This document shows, piece by piece, positions 6,989-15,448 of a stretch of DNA of 16,485 nt. A model generated the notes under the pieces. That model searched no databases. It saw only the letters and a list, made by a program, of their open reading frames with translations, and was not told the DNA's origin. The DNA lies in contig JBLYYN010000200.1 of the NCBI GenBank assembly GCA_048550535.1, positions 1 to 16,485 of the forward strand, in the 5' to 3' direction. The translations under genes were made by a program, and so were the position numbers. This DNA is from CBDULX01 sp048550535. Lineage in GTDB: Bacteria > Pseudomonadota > Gammaproteobacteria > SZUA-229. Position 1 is the first letter of the stretch. Each line of letters begins with the position of its first letter.

Positions 6989-7815
6989 CACAGCCCTATG
7001 ATTATCACCAGGCTGAAATTATCGAACGAATTCAGGAGTCGCCGGATATATTCACTCTGCGCATGGCCTTTAGTAATAAGAACATCCATCAGCAATTCAG
7101 CTTTCAGCCTGGACAGTTCAATATGCTATATCTGTTTGGTGTGGGTGAGATCCCCATTTCAATCGTTTCTGACCCTGATCACGATTTGTTTGATCACACC
7201 ATTCGGGCCGTCGGCCGTGTCAGCAATGCCATGTCAAAACTTACAAGCGGTGACAAAATTGGTGTACGCGGCCCCTATGGACGAGGCTGGCCTATCGCCG
7301 ATTATACAGACCATAATGTACTCCTGGTCACGGGCGGCCTGGGTTGTGCGCCAGTCGTGTCCATTGTCCATTACGTGCTCAATCGTCGCCAGCTCTATCG
7401 CGACCTCACCATCCTGCAGGGGGTAAAAAAAAGTAACGACCTTATCTGGCGCGCACAATACCAGCAATGGGCCGAACTGCCCGACACCCAGGTACTGCTG
7501 GCCGCAGACATAGTTAACGAATACTGGCCCTGGGATCAGGGACCGGTGACTCGCCTGTTTGAAAAAGCTCATGTCTCTGCCCGTAATACTGTGGCCATGA
7601 TGTGTGGTCCGGAAAAAATGATGCAGGTATCGGCCGATGAGCTGGCCAGTCGTGGTTTTCCCGATGAGCATATTTATTTGTCCATGGAAAGAAACATGCA
7701 ATGCGCCATCGGTCAGTGCGGCCATTGCCAGCACGGCGCTCACTTCATCTGCAAACAGGGCCCGGTATTTCCCTATCGAGAAATCCGTGACAGCATGTCG
7801 ATACCAGGATACTGA
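6985..7815 (+). CDS. hydG: Sulfhydrogenase gamma subunit, FAD/NAD(P)-binding diaphorase
   Basis: HydG carries electrons between NAD(P)(H) and the iron-sulfur chain of the hydrogenase. The 276-aa protein belongs to the ferredoxin-NADP reductase fold: an N-terminal flavin-binding beta barrel (GQFNMLYLFGVGEIPISI, residues about 45-62), GVRGPYGRGWP, then the NAD(P) domain with LLVTGGLGCAPV and MMCGPEKMM. The C-terminus holds a PyrK-like 2Fe-2S site, C240-x4-C245-x2-C248-x7-C256. The ATG overlaps the hydB stop. It lies between HydB and HydD as in archaeal sulfhydrogenases. NADH versus NADPH preference cannot be read safely from the motif. Confidence 0.94.
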   Translation: MTQPYDYHQAEIIERIQESPDIFTLRMAFSNKNIHQQFSFQPGQFNMLYLFGVGEIPISIVSDPDHDLFDHTIRAVGRVSNAMSKLTSGDKIGVRGPYGRGWPIADYTDHNVLLVTGGLGCAPVVSIVHYVLNRRQLYRDLTILQGVKKSNDLIWRAQYQQWAELPDTQVLLAADIVNEYWPWDQGPVTRLFEKAHVSARNTVAMMCGPEKMMQVSADELASRGFPDEHIYLSMERNMQCAIGQCGHCQHGAHFICKQGPVFPYREIRDSMSIPGY

Positions 7816-7816
7816 T

Positions 7817-8597
7817 ATGACTAAACCAGAGCAGAAAATTCGTATAGCCGTACATAAATTCAGTTCCTGCGATGGCTGCCAGCTGGCCTTTATTAATCAC
7901 ATCTCAGAGCTACTAAAATTAAATGACTGGATCGACATCATCCATTTTGCAGAAGCCGGCCCCTGTAAGCCGGATGCCCTGGTCGATATTGCCTTCATAG
8001 AGGGCAGTATATCCAGCACAGAAGATTTTTATCGCTTACAGCAGATACGCCAGCAGAGCCAGAAGCTGGTGACCATCGGCGCCTGCGCCACCAGTGGCGG
8101 CATTCAGGCCCTACGTAATATGGCGGACCACGGCGAGTGGACGAAAGCTGTTTATGCTAAACCTGAATATATCAATTCCCTGGCTCAATCGACACCGATC
8201 AGCGATCACGTGTCGGTCGATCATGAAATCTGGGGTTGCCCGATAAATTATGAACAACTGTTCCATGCCCTTAATGCATGGTTAATGAGCAGCGAACCTG
8301 AACCCATATACGACAGTGTCTGCACTCAATGTAAAGCACAGGGCAATACCTGCGTCATGCTAAGCCAGAACCAGGACTGCCTGGGTCCGGTAACACTCAG
8401 TGGCTGTGGTGCCCTGTGCCCATCAATGAATCGTGCCTGTTATGCCTGTTTTGGACCCGCCAGTTATAGCAATGGCCGTTCACTGGCGGATCAGTTTATG
8501 AAAATGGGGTTTTCCAGGGAACAAATAGCACAACGTTTTCTCGGCATTAATAGCCAGAGCAATGCCTTTTTATCCACCGCGCTAGCGCTTAAATCCG

Positions 8598-8605
<8 letters not shown>
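7817..8605 (+). CDS. hydD: Group 3b NiFe hydrogenase small (delta) subunit
   Basis: The small subunit relays electrons from the NiFe site through three iron-sulfur clusters. The 262-aa product lacks a Tat signal, consistent with a cytoplasmic group 3 enzyme. The proximal cluster ligands are C18, C21 (SSCDGC), C90 (IGACATSGG) and C141 (GCPIN). The C-terminal half has eight further cysteines (C169, C172, C179, C188, C197, C201, C208, C211), enough for two more 4Fe-4S clusters. The open frame extends upstream within hydG, but the ATG at 7817 with AGGA seven bases before it, one base after the hydG stop, gives a normal-length protein starting just ahead of the conserved core. The end overlaps hydA by 8 bases. 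Confidence 0.95.
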
Positions 8606-9889
<1,284 letters not shown>

Positions 9890-9893
<4 letters not shown>

Positions 9894-10348
9894 TACATCT
9901 CTACGCCATAGGCTCGCCCATAGAACAGGATAATTTGGCCTGGCTGCTGGTTGAAAAGCTTCAGCCTCAATTAACAGCCCAATTCCCGGAATTATATATA
10001 GAGTATTTCGACCGACCAGGCATGCAGCTGGTCAATGAACTATCAGACAAAAACAGGGTGTTATTGGTCGATACCCTGTTATCAGAAAAATCTGGTGATA
10101 TACAATTGCTACAGGCTGAAGAACTTCAACTACAAACAAGCAGTTTCTCCAGCCACGGCTTTGGTGTAGCCGAAGCACTACAATTGAGCCAGCAATTAAA
10201 TCTGCTACCTGAGACCTTATGGATATTAGGGATTCCTGCTGACTCACAGGCGCCCATAGACAATCATACAATCCAACAATTAAGCGAACAATTACTGCAT
10301 AAGCTTCAGAACATCATGAACCACATCGCAACTGATAACTTACAATGA
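9890..10348 (+). CDS. Hydrogenase maturation protease (HybD/HycI type) for HydA
   Basis: The enzyme removes the C-terminal peptide of the large subunit after Ni insertion. The 152-aa protein begins AIGSPIEQDNLAW, in the position of the family's glycine-rich, acidic metal loop. It has Asp61 in VLLVDTL (HybD Asp62) and His89 in SSHGFG (HybD His93). The residue aligned with HybD Glu16 is Asn15, with Asp14 next to it, so one metal ligand is apparently shifted. The GSP..D..LGW and SSHGFGVAEAL patterns fit a subgroup of these proteases that I recall beside group 3 hydrogenases. It overlaps hydA by ATGA and closes the operon. The role is inferred from fold motifs and position. Confidence 0.88.
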
Positions 10349-10428
10349 CTTATAAGCGGTGAATATTAAACCAGACAAAATTCCGCCGTCACACATTCAT
10401 ACATAATTCCAAATTAATACCACGAATC

Positions 10429-10463
10429 ACTTACGACTTAAGACTTAAAACTTACGACTTATA
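10429..10463. repeat. Five tandem ACTTANN heptamers
   Basis: The units are ACTTACG, ACTTAAG, ACTTAAA, ACTTACG and ACTTATA, contiguous and in register over 35 bases. The array sits between the convergent hydrogenase protease and msrB genes, four bases short of the msrB stop. The length of seven makes it out of frame with coding use. The type resembles short tandemly repeated heptamers known from some bacterial intergenic regions. Confidence 0.8.
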
Positions 10464-10467
10464 ATTT

Positions 10468-10872
10468 TTAACTATCTTCACCCTGCTTTTCAAAATTCAG
10501 CGACGCTGAATTAATACAGTAACGCAGCCCGGTGGGCGCTGGCCCATCTTCAAAAACGTGCCCCAGATGAGCATCACAGGCGGCACAGCGCACTTCTACA
10601 CGGCGCATCCCATGACTGGAATCTACCAGCTCGGTGATACAATGTTCATTTATCGGTTGCCAGTAGCTGGGCCAGCCGCTGCCGGAATCAAATTTTTCTG
10701 CTGACCGAAAAAGTGGCTCACCACAACAGATACAATGATAAACCCCCGTTTCCCTGTTGTTATACAGGGCACCGCTAAATGCAGCTTCAGTGCCACCCTC
10801 ACGAGTAACCCGGTACTGGTCAGCGCTTAGCTGCTGTTTCCACTCATCATCTGATTTATTGAATTTTGCCAT
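10468..10872 (-). CDS. msrB: Peptide-methionine (R)-S-oxide reductase MsrB
   Basis: MsrB reduces the R form of methionine sulfoxide in oxidised proteins. The 134-aa product has the complete set of residues: zinc ligands C47, C50 (YHCICCG) and C96, C99 (CAACDAHLGH), the GSGWPSYW substrate motif, and the catalytic C119 in RYCINSASL. A GTG two codons upstream is in frame, but the ATG at 10872 has GAGG five bases before it and is the better start. It lacks a signal peptide and is cytoplasmic. It is convergent with the hydrogenase operon and looks monocistronic. The length is normal for the family. Confidence 0.97.
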   Translation of the reverse strand: MAKFNKSDDEWKQQLSADQYRVTREGGTEAAFSGALYNNRETGVYHCICCGEPLFRSAEKFDSGSGWPSYWQPINEHCITELVDSSHGMRRVEVRCAACDAHLGHVFEDGPAPTGLRYCINSASLNFEKQGEDS

Positions 10873-11332
10873 GGTCACCTCGAGGTTTATTTGGACACCC
10901 TGCTAATTTTGATTATTTATATCATTTATTCAAGAAATATATGAACGGAAAATATTAAAAGGCACTGGCTGCAATTGTTTCTAATATTCGAATCATCCTA
11001 TTTACTTCAGAATAACTGAAATAAAAGCATATAGTGTTATTTTAATGCGAACTAACTGATTGAAAATAATCAGTATCTGGCCGCCTGTATATTCCATTGG
11101 TTATTTCTACCTACCAGAACTGGGATTTTCTCCTATCGCTTTAGCAGTCATCATCCAGTATTTACCTCAAACACGAACCCCTAGCGTAACAAAAACTTAA
11201 TATTAGTGTCATACATAATTAGTATAATTTATTTGCACTCTCCCTGTGGACATTAGTATTATTTAACACTGTACCTGGCCATATATATATCAGCAAACTA
11301 TATGACTATGTAGAAGACTGGGAGTAGCGAAC
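10873..11332. other. AT-rich spacer between msrB and the DUF3562 gene
   Basis: It should contain the msrB promoter on the minus strand and that of the DUF3562-like gene on the plus strand. One short open stretch, 11060-11200 on the plus strand, is listed separately as a doubtful peptide. I see no RNA gene or strong hairpin. Confidence 0.4.
11060..11200 (+). CDS. Doubtful 46-aa hydrophobic ORF with TTG start
   Basis: The frame reads MKIISIWPPVYSIGYFYL then PELGFSPIALAVIIQYLP and a polar tail ending SVTKT. The hydrophobic middle and the locally higher GC content look more like protein than the surrounding spacer. Against it are the TTG start, no visible ribosome-binding site and no recognised family. 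It may be a small membrane peptide, a gene remnant, or chance. Confidence 0.2.
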   Translation: MKIISIWPPVYSIGYFYLPELGFSPIALAVIIQYLPQTRTPSVTKT

Positions 11333-11575
11333 ATGCATCTAACTCATCACTCAGATAAAGAGCACCAGAAACATTCTAAAGCAATAACTTCTATTGCTGA
11401 CCAGTACCATCTTAATGAAAAACTTATTCGAGAAATCTATGAGGATGAGTTAAATAAACTTCAGATGTCTGCGAAATTCAGTAACTTTTTACCACTACTC
11501 ACGACACGCCACGTTAAAGAACTGCTACACAAATCAGGCATCACAGCAGAAGACAACGAGCGCAGAATGATGTAA
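11333..11575 (+). CDS. DUF3562-like small protein (80 aa)
   Basis: The product is a short, soluble helical protein. The sequence IADQYHLNEKLIREIYEDEL, then LQMSAKFSNFLPLLTTRHVKELL, fits DUF3562, a family of uncharacterised proteobacterial proteins of about 60-90 aa with a predicted helix-turn-helix-like layout. The ATG has a good GGGAG ribosome-binding site nine bases upstream. The N-terminus is His-rich (HLTHHSDKEHQKH), which may bind metal but could also be incidental. The neighbour downstream is convergent, so it is probably a single-gene unit. The role is unknown. Confidence 0.65.
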   Translation: MHLTHHSDKEHQKHSKAITSIADQYHLNEKLIREIYEDELNKLQMSAKFSNFLPLLTTRHVKELLHKSGITAEDNERRMM

Positions 11576-11595
11576 AACTATTCATATGAAAACGA

Positions 11596-11847
11596 CTACT
11601 TTGTTTTCTGACTTAGCATATTAGCATCATATTCTCGACATAATTGCTCCAGGCATTTGACACACAGACAATCATCATATTTATTAGATATATAGTCACG
11701 ATAACACTGATCAAGATTTACACAGCCACACTGGCAGGATGTGACGTCATGCCATCCACACTTAAATACCTGTAAACAGTGAGGGCAGGTTTTAATTTCA
11801 CATTCAGGCTCTTGCAAATCTATTCTATCTTTAATAAAAATTATCAT
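11596..11847 (-). CDS. Cysteine-rich CWC-like zinc-ribbon protein (83 aa)
   Basis: The small protein has 12 cysteines: C16, C21, C24, C30, C38, C40, C42, C48, C60, C62, C65 and C70. The layout CPHC-x5-C, then CQCGC, then CLCVKCLEQLC resembles the cysteine-rich CWC family (CPRCG..F.C, CWC, C.CL.CL), which is thought to bind zinc, although the family's CWC Trp is replaced here by a CQC/CGC stretch. No signal peptide or membrane span is seen. The ATG lacks a strong ribosome-binding site but no better start exists. It converges with the DUF3562-like gene, 20 bases apart. Function is unknown. Confidence 0.6.
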   Translation of the reverse strand: MIIFIKDRIDLQEPECEIKTCPHCLQVFKCGWHDVTSCQCGCVNLDQCYRDYISNKYDDCLCVKCLEQLCREYDANMLSQKTK

Positions 11848-12031
11848 TTTATAAAACCAACAGGAATTACACTAACAGTCTTTACCCTGCACTTCTCACA
11901 GGCGCATCGTAAATGAATTCAAATTTTTCTAAAAATGATTTAGCTATAATAATACTTTGATATATAAATACGTCTGCAGAAACACGCTGGTGCACTGCAA
12001 GACCAGCAGATAAAACTCTCAACAAATTCTG

Positions 12032-12559
12032 TTATAGCTCACTAATAATCCTGCCAAACTCTTTCACCTGATTCCAGTCAGTAAAATCCGCAACTGTTTT
12101 GAGATCAGTTGGACCATTGGTAAGGTACATTATAAGTCGTATCATAAAGCGATCTAAAAAGCCGTATTTCTGATAATCTATTTTTCCCGCAAACACAGCC
12201 AACTCATCTGGCGACCAGGATATTTGTCCCAAAAACTTCCGCATATATGGATTATTATCCGGCTGATTCTTATCAGGCTTTCGAGCAACAACATTAACCG
12301 AAAAAAACGCACTTGCTTTAGCCTTTAAAACATCTTCATACTGCGCAACAAAATCATAAACTTTTTTATTGTGCTTGCCATAACGTATACTTGCTCCGAC
12401 TACAATTTTATCAAACAGCTGGAGATTTAAATGCGAGACATCATCAATAGAAACAAGCTTTACCTCATGACCATTTTTTTCTATTTCCAACTGTAAACAT
12501 TGGCATATTTTTTTAGTATGACCGTCAGTCGTGGAATACAGAACAAGAATAGCTGCCAT
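12032..12559 (-). CDS. hemG: Flavodoxin-like protoporphyrinogen IX dehydrogenase HemG
   Basis: HemG oxidises protoporphyrinogen IX to protoporphyrin IX in haem synthesis, passing electrons through FMN to the respiratory quinone pool. At 175 aa it matches E. coli HemG (181 aa) along its full length: the FMN phosphate loop STTDGHTKK near residue 10, VVGASIRYGKH, the Phe-Ser-Val-Asn and Leu/Val-Val-Ala-Arg-Lys-Pro segment at about 86-95, the HemG-specific loop with YMRKFLGQ, and DRFMIRLIMYLT, DWNQV near the end. AGGAAA lies upstream of the ATG. HemG of this class can work with anaerobic electron acceptors, in keeping with the hydrogenase and the haem protein encoded nearby, but no operon links them. 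Confidence 0.96.
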   Translation of the reverse strand: MAAILVLYSTTDGHTKKICQCLQLEIEKNGHEVKLVSIDDVSHLNLQLFDKIVVGASIRYGKHNKKVYDFVAQYEDVLKAKASAFFSVNVVARKPDKNQPDNNPYMRKFLGQISWSPDELAVFAGKIDYQKYGFLDRFMIRLIMYLTNGPTDLKTVADFTDWNQVKEFGRIISEL

Positions 12560-13101
12560 AATAGTTTCCTGACCACTTCATTCACATGGTTACTTATAAC
12601 GATAAGCTCAAATAAATTAATAACATCTATGGCCAGCTGTATATCACCGTTAACCATATGACCAGCCACAAAAAAAAGCTTATCATGATGGAACGCCCTT
12701 GCCTATCACTCGATATATTAATCTCTATATAATAGCTTTTGTCGAAATCAGCACCGCTTTTCCAGACCTGTTTCAGAGTATACAGAAAACACTTTTATGC
12801 CCATAATATAAATTCCGGTTTTTTCACGGAACTAGTAACAACTAAAAATTTTCACCTGAGCATTTGGGCCCAAATCATTTTTATGGTGATTTATTCAACA
12901 GCGAGGTGTATAACAGTAATTTGGCTAGCTTAACTTTAGTCAATACGGGTAATAATACACACAGGCAAATGAATATTGTGGCAGGTTGCCATGGATTCTG
13001 GATTTTTGATATACGTCAATACGACGCCTATCTATTCATACGCATTCCAGATAGCTTGTTATAATAATTGTTACAATTCAAATATATACGAGGTGGTTGA
13101 T
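12560..13101. other. AT-rich divergent spacer between hemG and the cytochrome gene
   Basis: It should contain the hemG promoter (minus strand) and the cytochrome promoter (plus strand); a perfect TATAAT at 13060-13065 precedes the cytochrome gene by about 37 bases but has no good -35. Several 60-66-codon open frames occur here, all lacking ribosome-binding sites and recognisable sequence; I treat them as chance. Confidence 0.4.
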
Positions 13102-13473
13102 ATGTTTCGCCATATAACAACTTTGACTTTAGTACCATTTATAATGGTATTAGCCTCTAGCTGTAGCAAAGAGGTCAGTTTTGCCAAAGATGTTCATCCA
13201 ATTCTAGACACACATTGCATGGAATGTCATGTCAAGGGCAAAAAAGGTCACCAGGAAAGCGGGCTCAGCATGGAAACATATGCCGATTTAATGAAGGGTA
13301 CAAACTTTGGCCCTGTTATAGTAAAAGGCGACAGTCTATCCAGCACCCTGTCACGTTTAATTGACCATAAGGCAGATAAGGCGATAAACATGCCACATGA
13401 CAAACAAAAAATTCCTGCCAAACAAATCGGACTAATTAACACCTGGATTGATCAGGGCGCCAAGAATAATTGA
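13102..13473 (+). CDS. Monohaem c-type cytochrome lipoprotein (PSCyt1-like)
   Basis: The 123-aa product starts with a short signal and a probable lipobox ending at Cys21 (VLASSC), so it is likely a membrane-anchored periplasmic lipoprotein. The haem motif is C39-M-E-C42-H43, preceded by FAKDVHPILDTH. The rest follows the layout of the planctomycete-type cytochrome c domain: SGLSMETYADLMKG, then GDSLSSTLSRLI, NMPH with a likely axial Met, and LINTWIDQGA at the end. The frame stays open upstream of 13102, but that ATG has GAGGTGG seven bases before it and is followed by the signal sequence. No partner oxidase or reductase is encoded nearby. The redox partner is unknown. Confidence 0.85.
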   Translation: MFRHITTLTLVPFIMVLASSCSKEVSFAKDVHPILDTHCMECHVKGKKGHQESGLSMETYADLMKGTNFGPVIVKGDSLSSTLSRLIDHKADKAINMPHDKQKIPAKQIGLINTWIDQGAKNN

Positions 13474-13486
13474 TATGACAGGCCAT

Positions 13487-13531
13487 GCTAAAGTTCGCTG
13501 CTTATTTAATAAGGTTTTTGAATACTTTAGC
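13487..13531 (+). repeat. Nested inverted repeat after the cytochrome gene
   Basis: GCTAAAGT (13487-13494) pairs with ACTTTAGC (13524-13531). Inside it is CTTAT-TTA-ATAAG (13501-13513), followed by GTTTTTG. It starts 13 bases after the stop and could be a first, weak terminator or an mRNA 3' stabiliser ahead of the stronger terminator. Confidence 0.45.
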
Positions 13532-13562
13532 TTAATTGTTTTATGAAACTTTAAATTTTGTG

Positions 13563-13607
13563 GGCGGCTACAATGATATCATTTATATTTGTGCCGCCTT
13601 TTTATTT
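13563..13607 (+). terminator. Rho-independent terminator of the cytochrome gene
   Basis: GGCGGC (13563-13568) pairs with GCCGCC (13593-13598) and the stem continues with ACAA/TTGT after one bulged T. The loop contains the palindrome ATGATATCAT. TTTTTATTT follows at 13599-13607. This is the clearest intrinsic terminator in the window and is oriented to stop plus-strand transcription. Confidence 0.85.
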
Positions 13608-13769
13608 ACAGCTCACCACCAAACAGCCCGAAATACAACTTGGCTTGAAGCCAATCTAACGCACAAATTGCCTAAGATAAAAAAACATTCACACTGGAAA
13701 CTAACACTATTTAATAATCGCTAACAGAGCTATAGCGTAATACCATTTATTTATTATATACAATACTAC

Positions 13770-14201
13770 TCAACATTGCTCCCAGGGTAAGCCCCGAAAA
13801 CGCCAGCCTCCCAGTCTACTTCGCTGATGCTGTTCATTCAATTCGCCCTCAAAACCCTCGTCGATGTGAAATACATTCTGGATACCTGCATCAAGTAAAG
13901 CCAATCCTGCTTCTTTCGAACGCTTACCACTGCGGCAGATCAGTATCACCGGCGGTCCTCCTTCGGACTGCTCACAAACACCTCCCAACAGTAACTGACG
14001 AATTTCCTTTACAAAATCTGGATTAACCAACCAGTCAGGCTCATCGATCCAGGGCACATGAACCGCACCACAGGGATGACCAACAAACAGATATTCCATA
14101 CTGGAGCGTATATCAACCAGCAATGCCCGTGAATCCTTATTTAACATATCCATGGCTTGCTGGGGGGTGATTTCATTCAAACTGTCAACTTGCTTTATCA
14201 T
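13770..14201 (-). CDS. Single-domain rhodanese-like sulfurtransferase
   Basis: The 143-aa product is one rhodanese domain: ITPQQAMDML at the start, ALLVDIRSSMEYLFVGHP, AVHVPW, and the active loop C89-RSGKRS. The loop has the six-residue size and positive charge of sulfur-transferring, not phosphatase-like, members. No signal peptide is present. The frame opens 23 codons further upstream, but that would overlap the preceding gene; the ATG at 14201 with AGGA about ten bases before it leaves a 28-base gap and starts in front of the conserved domain. It follows the HD-GYP-like gene on the same strand and is probably cotranscribed. The sulfur donor and acceptor are unknown. Confidence 0.88.
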   Translation of the reverse strand: MIKQVDSLNEITPQQAMDMLNKDSRALLVDIRSSMEYLFVGHPCGAVHVPWIDEPDWLVNPDFVKEIRQLLLGGVCEQSEGGPPVILICRSGKRSKEAGLALLDAGIQNVFHIDEGFEGELNEQHQRSRLGGWRFRGLPWEQC

Positions 14202-14229
14202 CGATTTTATTCCTGTCCTGTTGTCTGAA

Positions 14230-15366
14230 CTAGTGAAAAAGCTGACGGAATATATCCACCCAGTAAGCACTGAACTGGCTATCCGCCTGTTTGCTGATTT
14301 CCATAGCCGCTCGTAACAAAGGGCGTTTCATGAGCGTGGCATGTACACGCTCATGGGTACGTGCATCTATGGCATCCGCAATAGCCAGAATTTTAGCACC
14401 ATCACAAATCTCATTTTCCTTTAATTTATTCGGGTAGCCACTACCCTCCATTCGTTCATGATGCTGCAGTACTATTTGAGCCGCCTCTGTCCAGTCTTTC
14501 ATATAACGCAGTAATTCATAAGCCACTTGCGGATGCTGTTCGACCTGGAGCTGCTGATCAGGCGTCAGCTGGCCAGAGGCATTGATTACATCCAGGGGTA
14601 ACAGGGCCAAACCGGCATCATGCATAGATACGGCTGCCGCCAGCTGATTGGGATCGACCGTGCGATCCGCCAGATCATTCATTTTCAATGCCAGCCGCAA
14701 CATTCTTTCACTGCGTCCCTGCCAGTATTGAGCTCTCGTTTCTAACGGCTCTGACAATCCCCGGAAAAAAGCAAAATCATCGTCTGTTTCCACACCATAA
14801 AAAGCCAGCTCTATAGAATCTGGTGCAGTATTATTAAACAGGTTCGCCAGATAGTTGGTTTCACTGTCATCCTGAATCAGGATTTCAGTACTGGGATCCA
14901 GCAGTAACAAGGTATCCTTAATGACCTGCTGGCGATGTGAAAAATCGGTTTTCCCAATGAGTGCCAGTGCTTCACAAACCTTGGGCAGGCGATCGAGCAA
15001 ACCATAGTGACCTGTGCCATCAATAATTTTTTCCAGCACTGCTTTCACGTCATTCAGCGCCAGTAATATAATATCGCTGATAACGGTTTCAAATTTGATA
15101 TTACCCTGACCAATCAATTGCAGTAATTGATGAAGACTCTGGGTCAGTTTGGCCAACTCATTGAAATCGATGTCCTGTAATGAATCACTGATTTCATCCA
15201 GTGAACTCATTAATGCATGAATTTCCTGCGAATCTGCAGGGTCTACTTCCAGCATCAGTAATGACTGTTCAATTTGTTCATAGGCGTGGGAAAAATGCTG
15301 AAAAAATCCCATTAACGCCGATGCATCAAGAGTATCCACCTCATAGCTGCTGGTTGGCTTCGTCAT
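14230..15366 (-). CDS. HD-GYP-like protein with degenerate CheA-type Hpt domain
   Basis: The 378-aa cytoplasmic protein has two parts. Residues about 10-115 form a helical segment that resembles a CheA/Hpt phosphotransfer domain: His50 lies where the phosphorylated His would be, but the HxxKG context is HALMSS, so the conserved Lys and Gly are lost. Residues about 215-375 form an HD-GYP-like domain: His249-Asp250 (MHDAG), His278, His302-His303 and GSGYP at 308-312, and Asp331. The usual HDIGK Lys is replaced by Leu253. The metal ligands suggest possible c-di-GMP phosphodiesterase activity, not proven. An upstream TTG and an ATG exist, but the ATG at 15366 has AGGA six bases before it. It lies between yheS and a rhodanese gene. 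Confidence 0.8.
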   Translation of the reverse strand: MTKPTSSYEVDTLDASALMGFFQHFSHAYEQIEQSLLMLEVDPADSQEIHALMSSLDEISDSLQDIDFNELAKLTQSLHQLLQLIGQGNIKFETVISDIILLALNDVKAVLEKIIDGTGHYGLLDRLPKVCEALALIGKTDFSHRQQVIKDTLLLLDPSTEILIQDDSETNYLANLFNNTAPDSIELAFYGVETDDDFAFFRGLSEPLETRAQYWQGRSERMLRLALKMNDLADRTVDPNQLAAAVSMHDAGLALLPLDVINASGQLTPDQQLQVEQHPQVAYELLRYMKDWTEAAQIVLQHHERMEGSGYPNKLKENEICDGAKILAIADAIDARTHERVHATLMKRPLLRAAMEISKQADSQFSAYWVDIFRQLFH

Positions 15367-15448
15367 TTTCATTTCCTGCGGCCTGCATCCACATGCACAC
15401 AGTCCAAGTATAGGCAAGCGTCCGTACTATGCCATAACCCCGTTACCA

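Noticed and set aside
10346..10420. Possible hydrogenase operon terminator with GCGG and CCGC arms
   Set aside because: Only a 4-bp core stem with a bulge and no T-tract; too weak to call.
12481..12669. Minus-strand 62-codon frame overlapping the start of hemG, hydrophobic in its middle
   Set aside because: It overlaps hemG out of frame, shows no family and no ribosome-binding site; hemG aligns over its full length, so the overlap is most likely chance.
12739..13064. Two overlapping plus-strand frames of 64 and 66 codons before the cytochrome gene
   Set aside because: Both lack ribosome-binding sites and recognisable sequence and lie in AT-rich spacer; the cytochrome has its own strong start at 13102.
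14202..14270. 23-residue N-terminal extension of the rhodanese
   Set aside because: It would overlap the end of the HD-GYP-like gene, is not part of the rhodanese domain, and the ATG at 14201 has a plausible ribosome-binding site.
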